Positions 32,991 through 40,825 of a DNA stretch of 64,000 nucleotides are shown here, piece after piece. A model generated the notes under the pieces. The model saw only the letters and a program-made list of their open reading frames with translations. It did no database searches and was not told where the DNA came from. Numbering within the stretch: the stretch's first letter is position 1; every line of letters starts with the position of its first letter. The position numbers were made by a program, and so were the translations under genes. Origin of the DNA: JAITMY01 sp031549685 (lineage in GTDB: Bacteria > Bacteroidota > Bacteroidia > Bacteroidales > UBA932); assembly GCA_031549685.1 (NCBI GenBank), contig JAVBPG010000002.1:1-64000 (forward strand), in the 5' to 3' direction.

Positions 32991-35576
32991 ATGCCAAATA
33001 TATCCTTCTTCACCACCATTGCCGACAAATCGCCGCGCAGCATTCCGCTGGAGCGATTTTACAACATTATTAAAAATAAAACTCACCAAAAATGTATTGA
33101 AAAAATACGCGCAGCCACCGACAAGGCGCAGGTCTCGGAGCTCAAAAAAGGCCTTCCGGCCGTAACCCTGAGCGGCGTGTTCAAGGGCGGGCACAAGGCC
33201 GAGCAGCTGGTAGAGCGCAGCGGCCTCATGCAGATAGATTTTGACGGCGTAGGCGTGGAGCACGTAAAGCAAACGCTCATGGCCGACCCCTATACGGTTA
33301 TGGCCTTTGTTTCGCCCGGCGGCAAGGGTGTAAAAGGCGTTGTAAAGTATGAGGGCGACCACCTGCAAGCCTTCAACGCCCTGCGCGACTACTACGCCGA
33401 AAAGTACGGGCTCGACATGGATAAATCATGCAAGGATATTTGCCGTCTGTGCTTTTTGAGCCACGACCCGCAGGCCTTTTACCGGCCCGAGGCACCCGTT
33501 TTTATCGTTTCTGTTTTTGGCCTTCACCTGCCGGATGGCGAAGAGCCTCAAGCTGCGCCACCGGCCCCCGCCGCCGCACCAAAGCCGGCTACCAAAAACA
33601 CGCCAGCGCCAACACAGCAGCAGGGTAGCGATAAAAGCGCCGCCGAAAAGGTGCAAAATATTTGCGCTAACATTGCCGCTCGTGGCGTGGATATTACAGG
33701 CACGTATGACGATTGGCTAAAGTGCGGCCTTGCGCTGGCCAACGAATTTGGCGAGGCCGGGCGCGACTACTTTCACGCCGTGAGCCGCAACAACCCCAGC
33801 TACAAGCCTGAGGATACCGACCGCAAATTTAATAATGCGCTAAAGGGTTCAAAAACCGTTACCATAGCCTACTTTTTTGCGCGAGCGCAGGGCTTTGGGC
33901 TTATGGAAAAAAGCCAGCGCGGCTACACGCCGCCGGTGCCCGTACGCCCTGCCGAACCGGTAAAAGAGTACACGCCGGAAGAGATAAAAGAAATGCACTC
34001 GTTCTACAAGCCTAAATTCAACAAGTACGGCGAGTTTGAGGGCGTAAAGTTCAACCGGCAAAGGTTTCTCAACATTCTTGTAAAGCTGGGCATTTCCGTA
34101 TTTTGTATAGATGCCAATACATTTAAGTTTGTTCGCGTGGATGAGAACCGGCTCGAAGAAATTTCAATAGATTCGCTACCCTCCATTTTTCAGCGTTACA
34201 TTTTCTCTTTACCTCCGGCCGAGGTGGAGTGTACGCAGTACGACAGCAACGGCAACCCCACGGCCACCAAAATGCAGTTGCACCCTGCGCTTATCAACGA
34301 ACATTTTTTGGCCAACCTCGAGAACTTGTTCAACAAAAAAATGCTCATGCTGCTCACGCCTCCCGACGATTACCGCATGTTTGAGGACACCAAGCACGAA
34401 AAGTTTTTCTTTTACCGCAACGGCGTGGCCTGCGTTACCAAGGAGGGAGCCACGTTTAAGCGTTACGCTGATTTTGACAAGCACATTTGGAAAAATCAGC
34501 TGTTGCAGCGCGAGTACAGGGAGCCCGATGAGCAATCGGCCGTTTTTGAGCAGTACGTAAATCTGCTGTCGGTGGTGCGCGAGGCGGACGCTCAGGGCGC
34601 ATTGGTGCGCAACGAGCAGCTCTCGACCGAGCGCTTTCACAGCCTTTGCAGCATTATAGGCTACAACCTGCACAGCTTCTTTGCCACCAAACTTTTTGCC
34701 ACCAACCTTACCGATAGCCGCATGGACGAAAACGGCGAAGCCAACGGCCGTAGCGGAAAAACGCTGCTCGTTCGCGGTCTTGGCCGCATGCTCAACGCCG
34801 ACAAGGCAAGTAGCGTGTACGTGGAGCTGGGCGGCAAAACTTTTGATGTGCGTGATAAGCACCGCTACGAAAATTGCAGCATTGACACACGGCTGGTACA
34901 CCTAAATGATGTGCCGCGCTACTTCAAAATTGAGCCGTTGTTTAACGATATTACCGACGGTATGCGTGCTAAAAAGTTGTATGAGGGCACGTTTACTATT
35001 CATACAAAAATGATTATTTCCAGCAATAAAAGCCTGTGGATTGACGGCGACAGCGCCAAGGACAGGATGCTGGTATTTGAGGTTAGCGACTACTTCAGCG
35101 CCAAGCACAGCCCCGAGAACGAGTTCAGGCATTGGTTTTTTGAGGACTGGGACGCGGACGAGTGGGCGCGCTTCGACACCTTTATGCACCGCTGCTGCCA
35201 GCTCTACCTGGCCAACGGTATTATGCGCGCCGCCTCCATTAACATTGAGAAGCGCATGCTTCGCGACCACACGCACCCTGAGTTTGTGCGCTGGATGGAT
35301 TACCGCTTTGCGGAGCAGGACGACGAGGGCAACGTAAACGATAAGCGGCTGCACTTTTACTACGAGGGCGACAGCGTGGCCGCCCTGCGCCACGAAAAGA
35401 AAACGCTGTTTGAGGAGTTCCGGGCCGACTGCCCCGACTTCCTCAATGCCAAATTCACGCAGGCTAAGTTTACGCAATGGCTCAAAATTTACGTAGACAA
35501 AACCTTTAAAGATGTAAAGCTGGTAGAGCAGCGCAGCAATGGCAGGGATTACGTGTATTTCCTGCGAAGCAGGTAA
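32991..35576 (+). CDS. Primase-helicase (BT4734/VirE-N, PriCT-2, SF3 helicase)
   Basis: An 861-aa replication protein. Residues about 1-170 match BT4734-like/VirE-N primase-type domain with the metal-binding pair in MQIDFDGVG; about 220-290 is a PriCT-2 region (DITGTYDDWLKCGLALANEFGE); about 560-800 is an SF3/D5-like helicase with Walker A GRSGKTLL (about 584) and Walker B/sensor parts (TRLVHLNDVPRYF; TKMIISSNKSLWIDGDSAKDRM). A Pro/Ala-rich linker (about 185-215) joins the first two. This architecture is common in Bacteroidetes mobile elements and would prime and unwind the viral genome. The likely origin follows at 35708-35910. Confidence 0.85.
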   Translation: MPNISFFTTIADKSPRSIPLERFYNIIKNKTHQKCIEKIRAATDKAQVSELKKGLPAVTLSGVFKGGHKAEQLVERSGLMQIDFDGVGVEHVKQTLMADPYTVMAFVSPGGKGVKGVVKYEGDHLQAFNALRDYYAEKYGLDMDKSCKDICRLCFLSHDPQAFYRPEAPVFIVSVFGLHLPDGEEPQAAPPAPAAAPKPATKNTPAPTQQQGSDKSAAEKVQNICANIAARGVDITGTYDDWLKCGLALANEFGEAGRDYFHAVSRNNPSYKPEDTDRKFNNALKGSKTVTIAYFFARAQGFGLMEKSQRGYTPPVPVRPAEPVKEYTPEEIKEMHSFYKPKFNKYGEFEGVKFNRQRFLNILVKLGISVFCIDANTFKFVRVDENRLEEISIDSLPSIFQRYIFSLPPAEVECTQYDSNGNPTATKMQLHPALINEHFLANLENLFNKKMLMLLTPPDDYRMFEDTKHEKFFFYRNGVACVTKEGATFKRYADFDKHIWKNQLLQREYREPDEQSAVFEQYVNLLSVVREADAQGALVRNEQLSTERFHSLCSIIGYNLHSFFATKLFATNLTDSRMDENGEANGRSGKTLLVRGLGRMLNADKASSVYVELGGKTFDVRDKHRYENCSIDTRLVHLNDVPRYFKIEPLFNDITDGMRAKKLYEGTFTIHTKMIISSNKSLWIDGDSAKDRMLVFEVSDYFSAKHSPENEFRHWFFEDWDADEWARFDTFMHRCCQLYLANGIMRAASINIEKRMLRDHTHPEFVRWMDYRFAEQDDEGNVNDKRLHFYYEGDSVAALRHEKKTLFEEFRADCPDFLNAKFTQAKFTQWLKIYVDKTFKDVKLVEQRSNGRDYVYFLRSR

Positions 35577-35583
35577 GAAAAAC

Positions 35584-35645
35584 GTCCCGCCGTGGCGGGA
35601 CACCTTTTGAGTGCATTCCCCCTTACCACAGGGGCGTTTTTTTTT
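35584..35645 (+). terminator. Terminator after primase
   Basis: Hairpin GTCCCGCCGTGGCGGGAC (35584-35601), then CCCC/GGGG (35619-35634) followed by a run of ten T. Ends the early operon. Confidence 0.75.
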
Positions 35646-35707
35646 ATGGCGGATTTTTTAGGCGGCTGTTCCCTTTTCAATCCCCAAAGTTTTTAGCAGA
35701 AAGTGAA

Positions 35708-35912
35708 TGCACTTGTGCACTTTTTGCAACAAATGGCTAATAACAAATAACTTATGCTAAATGCGATTGCGCACTTTTTAAGCACTATGGAGGCACTTTT
35801 ATACTATTCTTTGCACTTTGCAGTGCACTTAAAAAAAAGAATGCACTTGAAAAGTGCAGTAGTTAAATAAGCGTATCACAGCGCTTTAAATAGCAAAGTG
35901 CACAAGTGCACG
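35708..35912. repeat. Iteron-like region, putative replication origin
   Basis: TGCACTT occurs exactly at 35708, 35716, 35812, 35824 and 35842 and as AAGTGCA at 35852, 35896 and 35904, with degenerate copies at about 35770 and 35793. The outer elements form a 16-base inverted repeat (35708-35723 and 35895-35910). The region is AT-rich, gene-free from 35646 to 36021 and lies directly after the primase-helicase gene. A 17-of-18 match to 35895-35912 lies near the integrase (50737-50754). Origin function is inferred. Confidence 0.65.
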
Positions 35913-36021
35913 GGTTTTCGCAAACCAACAAAATATTTTATATCCGATTTTGTCCTGTTTTGTCCGATTTTGTCTTAACACATACGACAGGTCGCACCAT
36001 ATTTGCAAAAAATGTTTAGCC

Positions 36022-36246
36022 ATGAGCACACCAACGTTTGTAAACTACAAATTTATTGAGCGCCTCTTTTGCTGCACCCACGCCACCGCCGCCAAAAAAC
36101 TTGCGCAAACCCGCGATGCGCTGGGAAAGCAAAAGCTGATTACGGGGCGTTGGCAGCCTGTTTCTGTTGATGAGTTCTGCGGATACTGGGGCGTTGACAA
36201 AAAACTACTCACATGCGAAAAATCTACTACATCACAGGCGGTATAG
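36022..36246 (+). CDS. Small HTH-like protein
   Basis: A 74-aa protein (FIERLFCCTHATAAKKLAQTRDALGKQK then FCGYWGVDK), a pattern seen in small Bacteroidetes phage DNA-binding proteins. Start at ATG 36022, since upstream frame is non-coding repeats. It overlaps the endolysin gene by 34 bases in another frame. Preceded by TTTTGTCC repeats and the box CATATTTG (36996 is unrelated; box is at about 35998). Confidence 0.55.
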   Translation: MSTPTFVNYKFIERLFCCTHATAAKKLAQTRDALGKQKLITGRWQPVSVDEFCGYWGVDKKLLTCEKSTTSQAV

Positions 36247-36713
36247 CCTTTGCCGTGGTGCTTGCCACGCTCCTGGTGCTCGACTGGCTCAACAAGCGTG
36301 CCGGCGATCGCAACACGTACAAAAACGTAAAAATTGACGCTATGAAAAACAGCACCTTTAGCGCGCAAAGCTTAGCGCGCCTTGGCACCTGCCACCCCAG
36401 CCTGCAGCTGCTGGCCTGCGAAATTTTAAAGGAAATGGATATAGCCGTAGTGTATGGCTACCGCGGCGAGGCCGAGCAGAACGCCGCCTACGCCGCCGGA
36501 ACCAGCAAGCTGCAGTTCCCCCGCAGCAAGCACAACGCTTCGCCCTCTAATGCGGTCGATTTAGCCCCTTATCCTATCGACTGGAACGATATTGCGCGCT
36601 TTGAGCAAATGGGGCGCATAGCCAAGGAAAAAGCCGCCATGCTGGGCATAGCCATTAAGTGGGGTGGCGACTGGATGGCGTTTAAAGATTACCCGCACAT
36701 TGAGTTAGCGTAA
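36213..36713 (+). CDS. Membrane-anchored M15 peptidase endolysin
   Basis: A 166-aa lysis enzyme. N-terminal span (residues 5-26, GGIAFAVVLATLLVLDWL) works as signal anchor; the rest is the M15 L,D-/D,D-peptidase fold with zinc ligands in SKHNASPSNAVDLAPY (His, Asp) and YPHIEL (last His). It should cleave peptide cross-links of murein at release, and the anchor may hold it at the membrane as in SAR endolysins. Overlaps the preceding gene. Confidence 0.82.
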   Translation: MRKIYYITGGIAFAVVLATLLVLDWLNKRAGDRNTYKNVKIDAMKNSTFSAQSLARLGTCHPSLQLLACEILKEMDIAVVYGYRGEAEQNAAYAAGTSKLQFPRSKHNASPSNAVDLAPYPIDWNDIARFEQMGRIAKEKAAMLGIAIKWGGDWMAFKDYPHIELA

Positions 36714-36732
36714 CATTTTAAAGTAAAAAAAC

Positions 36733-37113
36733 ATGGAAAAACTACTTGCAATTGTTGGAGCCGGGCTTGCGGCTATTTTTCTACTGTCAGATGACAGCAA
36801 AAAAGAAAGCAAAAATAACAGTTCACTTCCACCAAAGGAAATTAGAGACCTCATTTGGGAGAGGTCTGTAAAAGATGACATTTTGAGCGGCGTAAATTTA
36901 CACGAAGCGGTAAGAGAACATCAATGTTACTATATAAAAGATGATGACGGGCAATGGGGTGTAGAAATCACGCACGAAGAATTTGCCGAGTATACTAAAA
37001 AGGCTGAAGAACTCGGCTATTTCTACTACGATGAGACAGGCTCCAGCGTGTGGGACGACACAAGAGAAACTGTTTGGGTTTTGACTGATTCGGAGTTCAA
37101 GAGAAAAGTATAA
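36733..37113 (+). CDS. Single-span membrane protein, unknown
   Basis: A 126-aa acidic protein with an N-terminal span (LLAIVGAGLAAIFLLS) and a soluble domain rich in Trp, Asp and Glu (DDDGQWGVEITHEEFAEY). Not recognised. It stands between the endolysin and the BECR-like gene; could be a holin-like or immunity protein, with no direct evidence. Confidence 0.55.
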   Translation: MEKLLAIVGAGLAAIFLLSDDSKKESKNNSSLPPKEIRDLIWERSVKDDILSGVNLHEAVREHQCYYIKDDDGQWGVEITHEEFAEYTKKAEELGYFYYDETGSSVWDDTRETVWVLTDSEFKRKV

Positions 37114-37138
37114 TTTTGCAACCTTAAAAACGAAGAGA

Positions 37139-37546
37139 ATGGTAGTAATAAATGTACCTTTTGAAAAAACAGAAGTCAGTGTAGCCAAGCTAAAGGCGCA
37201 GGCTAAACAATTCTACAACGAAAATCTACACGGCAAATGTGTTGTGAATAAAGATAAAGGGGTAACCGTAGGGTTTTCATCCGTAGGGCGCAAGCACGTG
37301 CTTTATGCGCGAAATGTGGGTTTTGAAAAGTTGATAGCCATTTTTAAACTTCCCGAAATCATAAGTGCCGCCAAATTCTTAAATTTCAAAAACGCTGATA
37401 GCGACGACCATCATACAGTTGTGGGGTATATGAACTTTAAGTGTCCTGTAAAAATCAACGGAAAATTGCAACACTTTAGAGTTGCGGTACGAATTAGCAA
37501 GGATGGCAAATTTTTTTACGACCACTCGGTAAGGGTGAAAAAATAA
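37139..37546 (+). CDS. BECR-fold nuclease-like protein (LPD3/PBECR type)
   Basis: A 135-aa protein. The segment VGRKHVLYARNVGFEKLIAI (about 42-61), then HHTVVGYMNFKCPVKINGK and KDGKFFYDHSVRV follows the pattern of phage LPD3/PBECR domains, relatives of Barnase, EndoU and RelE-type RNases, where a Lys/Arg, paired His and the terminal His-Ser are conserved. Many act as effectors or toxins. A structured small RNA on the opposite strand ends inside the last codons of this gene. Toxin activity is inference. Confidence 0.6.
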   Translation: MVVINVPFEKTEVSVAKLKAQAKQFYNENLHGKCVVNKDKGVTVGFSSVGRKHVLYARNVGFEKLIAIFKLPEIISAAKFLNFKNADSDDHHTVVGYMNFKCPVKINGKLQHFRVAVRISKDGKFFYDHSVRVKK

Positions 37547-37634
37547 AGGACTAAACTCATTAAGGGGTTCGCAACCTTCCTTACATGATAGAGTTTAGCC
37601 CAGTAGTTACCGAGAGATAACCGTTACAAATATA
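37538..37634 (-). ncRNA. Structured antisense RNA, candidate 1
   Basis: On the minus strand: -7 box TATATTTG (37627-37634), TTTG 22 bases upstream (37657-37660), predicted start near 37620. The transcript folds into hairpin GTTATC/GGTAAC (37606-37621), then a long stem CTAAACTC/GAGTTTAG (37551-37558 with 37591-37598) enclosing a second hairpin with GGTT/AACC and AAGG/CCTT, followed by TCCTTTATTTTTT, a terminator overlapping the last codons of the BECR-like gene. No open frame. Predicted length about 80-90 nt. Seen: structures and boxes; existence of the RNA is inferred. Confidence 0.6.
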
Positions 37635-37657
37635 CAACATTTTTTGAAAATGTGTAC

Positions 37658-37870
37658 AAAAAATAAATTTGCTTCAGAGCGAAATCCCGCATATTTCGTA
37701 CCAATTTCTTACGCCTTGGTAGTATTTCATTCATAGCCGCGGTGGAAACGTAAACCACGCTAATCAGCGGATGACTAAAGCAAACCTATCTAAAAACATG
37801 AAAATCGGCGTTACGATGCTTGCGCCTCCAACTTAACGGCCGAACTGCTTCCGTTTCCGCTACAAAGATA
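37658..37870 (-). ncRNA. Structured antisense RNA, candidate 2
   Basis: On the minus strand: box TATCTTTG (37863-37870) in the same context as candidate 1 (GTTGTATnTTTGTArCGG in both). The transcript starts TAGCGGAAAC and can close with GTTTCCACCGC further on; internal hairpins include GGCG/CGCC and CGCTGATTAGCG. It ends with the hairpin ATTTCGCTCTGAAGCAAAT (37667-37685) and TTATTTTTT. No start codon plus frame of useful length. No matching -33 box, so the promoter is weaker evidence. Confidence 0.5.
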
Positions 37871-37946
37871 CAACACTTTTCTCAAAAAAGTACCCCTGCG
37901 CTCTAAATTTTACCCTGCACACAATGTTTACATTCGTTGTAAACCA

Positions 37947-37974
37947 AAGGCTTACCGTTAGGTAAGCCTTTTTT
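37947..37974 (+). terminator. Intrinsic terminator
   Basis: AAGGCTTACC-GTTA-GGTAAGCCTT followed by T6. The identical ten-base stem recurs at 42591-42615. A smaller hairpin GTTTAC/GTAAAC precedes it (37926-37943). Confidence 0.85.
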
Positions 37975-37984
37975 ATTACCGGTT

Positions 37985-38070
37985 ATATACGGCTTTGTCC
38001 GATTTTGTCCGATTTTGTCCGAGTATCGCTGGTTTTGTATAGTGGTGTTTACACAGCGTGTACATCTTTG
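37985..38070 (+). promoter_or_regulatory. Promoter region with repeated TTTTGTCCGA units
   Basis: ATTTTGTCCG occurs twice plus a partial copy (37990-38022), followed by TTTTG and, 25 bases later, CATCTTTG (38063-38070), a one-mismatch -7 box. The same layout (TTTTGTCC repeats, TTTG, 25 bases, CATATTTG) precedes 36022. Suggests a common activator site. Confidence 0.5.
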
Positions 38071-38136
38071 CAATGTCGTAAACCCGCAGGGTAAACCACC
38101 GTACACGTTTTGTGTACGGTTTGTGCACCTGCATTG
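38071..38136 (+). ncRNA. Structured leader RNA
   Basis: Directly after the -7 box lies an imperfect stem CAAT/ATTG and GCAGG/CCTGC (38071-38074, 38086-38090 with 38128-38136) capped by a perfect nine-base hairpin ACCGTACAC/GTGTACGGT (38098-38120). It sits 35 bases ahead of the gene at 38171 and may be a regulatory 5' leader or part of a separate small RNA. Confidence 0.45.
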
Positions 38137-38170
38137 ATTTACAATGTGTCCACAGTATTTTTTATCAATC

Positions 38171-38671
38171 ATGAGTAAAAAACTTGAAATACTAAAACAG
38201 TCTTTGGCAAAAAAGGAGCAGCAACTTGATGCCAAATTTGAAGAACACTTTACAACGGTTAAACAAGCGAATGGTCAACCGCTAAACGACAAGCGGAATG
38301 GTCGGGCAACTTTGAATAAATGGGACCGCCAAAATGATGCTATTAGGAACCTTAAAGAAAGTGTTGAAAAAACAAAACGAGCTATCGAAATGGAGGAGAG
38401 TAAAATCGTAGGCGTGAAACATGTAAACACTTTGATACCCTCTGAGATGTTGATGCTTGTAGAACTTGGCGAGCTAAACCAGTGGCGTAAATACCCAAAT
38501 ATATTTTTTGTAAAAGGCGTAGATAAAGCGCGAATTATTTGGGATAATAAAAGAAAAGTTGTTGCTCACAAATTTGTGAGCGAAATTCCAACACAGGAAC
38601 AGAGGTCGAAATTTGTCAAGATATACAATTCATTGCACACCATCTTCAATAGCAAGGTGTCAAAATCTTAA
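38171..38671 (+). CDS. Coiled-coil protein, unknown
   Basis: A 166-aa protein with N-terminal heptads (KLEILKQSLAKKEQQLDAKFEEHF) and another helical stretch (LKESVEKTKRAIEMEESK). C-terminal part (KVVAHKFVSEIPTQEQRSKF) not recognised. First gene after the structured leader, AT-rich relative to later structural genes. Confidence 0.55.
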   Translation: MSKKLEILKQSLAKKEQQLDAKFEEHFTTVKQANGQPLNDKRNGRATLNKWDRQNDAIRNLKESVEKTKRAIEMEESKIVGVKHVNTLIPSEMLMLVELGELNQWRKYPNIFFVKGVDKARIIWDNKRKVVAHKFVSEIPTQEQRSKFVKIYNSLHTIFNSKVSKS

Positions 38672-38680
38672 TAATAGCCT

Positions 38681-38905
38681 ATGAAAAAGCAAAAAAGCAT
38701 TGAAGCGGAAGGCCGTGCCTATAGCAAAAAGTTTGCCATTGAAAAGGTCACCGATATTAAAGCTGGTGATGTTATTTGTGATAAGGAAACTGGAGCAAAA
38801 AGGAAAGTACGTTCCGTAGTCGGTAGTTTAATTCATACTACTGATGGCGATGTGTACTATCGCCACGAGGTAAAAAAACAAAGCGTGTGGAATCTTTTTA
38901 ATTAA
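38681..38905 (+). CDS. Small beta-rich protein, unknown
   Basis: A 74-aa protein; VTDIKAGDVICDKETGAKRK resembles an SH3-like or hedgehog/intein-type strand pair, but no family can be named. Between two coiled-coil genes. Confidence 0.5.
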   Translation: MKKQKSIEAEGRAYSKKFAIEKVTDIKAGDVICDKETGAKRKVRSVVGSLIHTTDGDVYYRHEVKKQSVWNLFN

Positions 38906-38925
38906 CTCAAAATCATAAAAAACAA

Positions 38926-39525
38926 ATGAAAAATGCACCCTATTCAATGCGCTTTAGCGATGCGGAAAAATCAGCCATTACAGCGTACTGTGAGCAAAAT
39001 GGCATAGCTATACCCGAAGTGGCTGCTGATGTGAAAGCCATGTTTATGCAGGCTCTTGCTACGCCTACACCTGTGCTCCAAAGTGCTACACCTGTCGAAG
39101 AAAGCGAAAAATACGTCGAACTACAAAGTAGCTACGATGCGCTTGCAGAGCGTAACAAAGAATTGAGCGCTCAACTTGGCAAGGTTGACGAAAACAGCGC
39201 ACAGCATGTAGAAGAGATGAACGCCCAATACCGCCGCATTGCCGAGCTCGAAGCGCAGCTACAGCTTTTGGCTGCCGCCGACGAAAACACCGTAACCATA
39301 GCCTTTTTGCCCAACGTAAAAAGGCTGCTCGATATTGTTTGCGCGCGCCTTAGCGAGCGGTACGCGCGCAAGTACCCCGAGGGCGTAACCCCTGCGCTGC
39401 TCCTGGCCGACATGTTCCTGCGCTACAACCGCGACCAGTACAACGACTGGTTTTACCCCTTTGTAGTTTCCGAGCGCGATGCCAAGAAAATTTTAAACGG
39501 CGAAGAAATTTCGGAGGAAGAATAG
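38926..39525 (+). CDS. Coiled-coil protein, unknown
   Basis: A 199-aa protein with a central coiled coil (about 65-120; YDALAERNKELSAQLGKVDE) and a helical C-terminal domain (about 125-190; NVKRLLDIVCARLSERYARK). GC content rises here toward that of the morphogenesis genes. Three bases before the next gene. Possibly a scaffold or DNA-binding structural protein; no direct evidence. Confidence 0.55.
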   Translation: MKNAPYSMRFSDAEKSAITAYCEQNGIAIPEVAADVKAMFMQALATPTPVLQSATPVEESEKYVELQSSYDALAERNKELSAQLGKVDENSAQHVEEMNAQYRRIAELEAQLQLLAAADENTVTIAFLPNVKRLLDIVCARLSERYARKYPEGVTPALLLADMFLRYNRDQYNDWFYPFVVSERDAKKILNGEEISEEE

Positions 39526-39528
39526 CCC

Positions 39529-39831
39529 ATGAACCTTTTTAAGCAAAAAGCCGCCGAAAAGTTGCTGGATATGTTTGCCCCCGAACTTCTGCCAACGGTG
39601 GAGGAGTACGAGGCTAAGCTAATCAAGCACCTCAAAGCTTTGCCGCTCCAGGAGGGCGAAACCCATGTAACGGCGGTGCTTGATGTAGATGTTGACAGCA
39701 ACGGCAGGGAGCGCGCCGTATTTGATGTAGCCGCCTTTGATGGCCGCCGGTACGTGCGCAGCATTGAGCGCTATCCCGCTATGGTGTTTGCAAAGCAATT
39801 GTTAGACCAACTTTTAAAGTTTAAGGCATGA
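39529..39831 (+). CDS. Small protein, unknown
   Basis: A 100-aa protein, helical N-terminus then beta strands (THVTAVLDVDVDSNGRERAV). Overlaps the next gene by four bases (ATGA). Not recognised. Confidence 0.55.
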   Translation: MNLFKQKAAEKLLDMFAPELLPTVEEYEAKLIKHLKALPLQEGETHVTAVLDVDVDSNGRERAVFDVAAFDGRRYVRSIERYPAMVFAKQLLDQLLKFKA

Positions 39832-40418
39832 GTTTTTTTCACGATACCCCCGCTCCAGGCGCACCGGTCAAGGACGATTACATCTTTCACGATGGCTCGG
39901 CTCCCGATGAGCTGTTTGCCGAAATGCAGGAGCCCAAGCAATTTTTTGCAGCGCCACCGGCGCCGGCACCGGCTGCCCCTGCCCCCGATGACCCCGAAAA
40001 GCCGGACGAGGAAAAGCCCAAAACCGAAGCAGAACTCAAGCGAGCCGCCCGCACCCCCGCCAAGTTTGTGGTGGGTGCGCTCGATGGTGGCCTGGCCTAC
40101 CTGTCGAGCGTTATTGCCAAGTCCGATGAAAGCGACAGCTACAAGGCCAGCAAGGACGAGCGTGAGCAGCTTACCGACCTGTGGGCCGAGTACCTCAAGG
40201 GCAAAGGCGCCGACCTGCCCCCGGGCGTAATGATTTTGGTCATGACGGCCATTGTTTACGGGCCCAAGGTAAAAATGGCCTGGGACGACCGCAAAAAAAA
40301 TGAGCTGGTGCGCGAGCAGCGCGAAAAGCTCCTGGCGCAGGATATGGAAATACGCCTGCTGCGCTCGCAGGTGGAGGAAAAAACGCTGAAAGAAAAACTT
40401 AATACCGAAAAGAAATGA
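39828..40418 (+). CDS. Pro/Ala-rich membrane-associated protein
   Basis: A 196-aa protein: Pro/Ala-rich disordered segment (about 38-65), acidic/basic linker, hydrophobic segment (PPGVMILVMTAIVYG, about 133-147), and C-terminal coiled coil (KNELVREQREKLLAQDMEIR). Likely a virion or assembly protein associated with the membrane. Overlaps neighbours on both sides by four bases, so tightly coupled. Confidence 0.55.
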   Translation: MSFFHDTPAPGAPVKDDYIFHDGSAPDELFAEMQEPKQFFAAPPAPAPAAPAPDDPEKPDEEKPKTEAELKRAARTPAKFVVGALDGGLAYLSSVIAKSDESDSYKASKDEREQLTDLWAEYLKGKGADLPPGVMILVMTAIVYGPKVKMAWDDRKKNELVREQREKLLAQDMEIRLLRSQVEEKTLKEKLNTEKK

Positions 40419-40825
40419 CCGCCGCCATTTACATACTCATCTGCTTGCTGGCCTTAGGCCTGCTGGGAATTTTTCTCGCGCACAAAGCGCAGGGCGACTA
40501 CTACAGCGATGGCGAGCCATACTTTGCGGGGCCGGACGAAAAGGCCCCCGAAGTTCCCGCTGCCGCCCCACACTTTGACGGCATACTTACCGCCCGCCCT
40601 GCGGGAATGGATTTTACCACCTATTGCCAAATACGCCGCGAGCAAAACAGGCGGCTGCGCTCCTACTTAAAAAACGGCACGCTGGTTTACTTGGCCTCCG
40701 AGCTGTACCAAGTAGGGAACCAACTTTACAAGCGTACCTACATGCCCTTTGTGGGCAGCGCTAAGAGGCTAAAACTTGGAGAAACGCTATGCTCAAAACG
40801 GAAGAAAGAGGCACCTTGCCTGTAG
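40415..40825 (+). CDS. Membrane protein, unknown
   Basis: A 136-aa protein with an N-terminal span (IYILICLLALGLLGIFLA) and soluble part rich in Tyr and Pro. Its last 37 bases overlap the packaging ATPase start in another frame, suggesting coupling of translation. Possible membrane partner of the ATPase. Confidence 0.6.
   Translation: MTAAIYILICLLALGLLGIFLAHKAQGDYYSDGEPYFAGPDEKAPEVPAAAPHFDGILTARPAGMDFTTYCQIRREQNRRLRSYLKNGTLVYLASELYQVGNQLYKRTYMPFVGSAKRLKLGETLCSKRKKEAPCL

Noticed and set aside
35708..35912. Repeat array as CRISPR
   Set aside because: Units are 7 bases, occur in both orientations and at irregular distances; there are no spacers of constant length and no cas genes.
37903..38235. 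Minus-strand open frame of about 110 codons in the small-RNA spacer
   Set aside because: Cys/Thr-rich composition, crosses a terminator hairpin and promoter repeats, and overlaps the start of a better gene.
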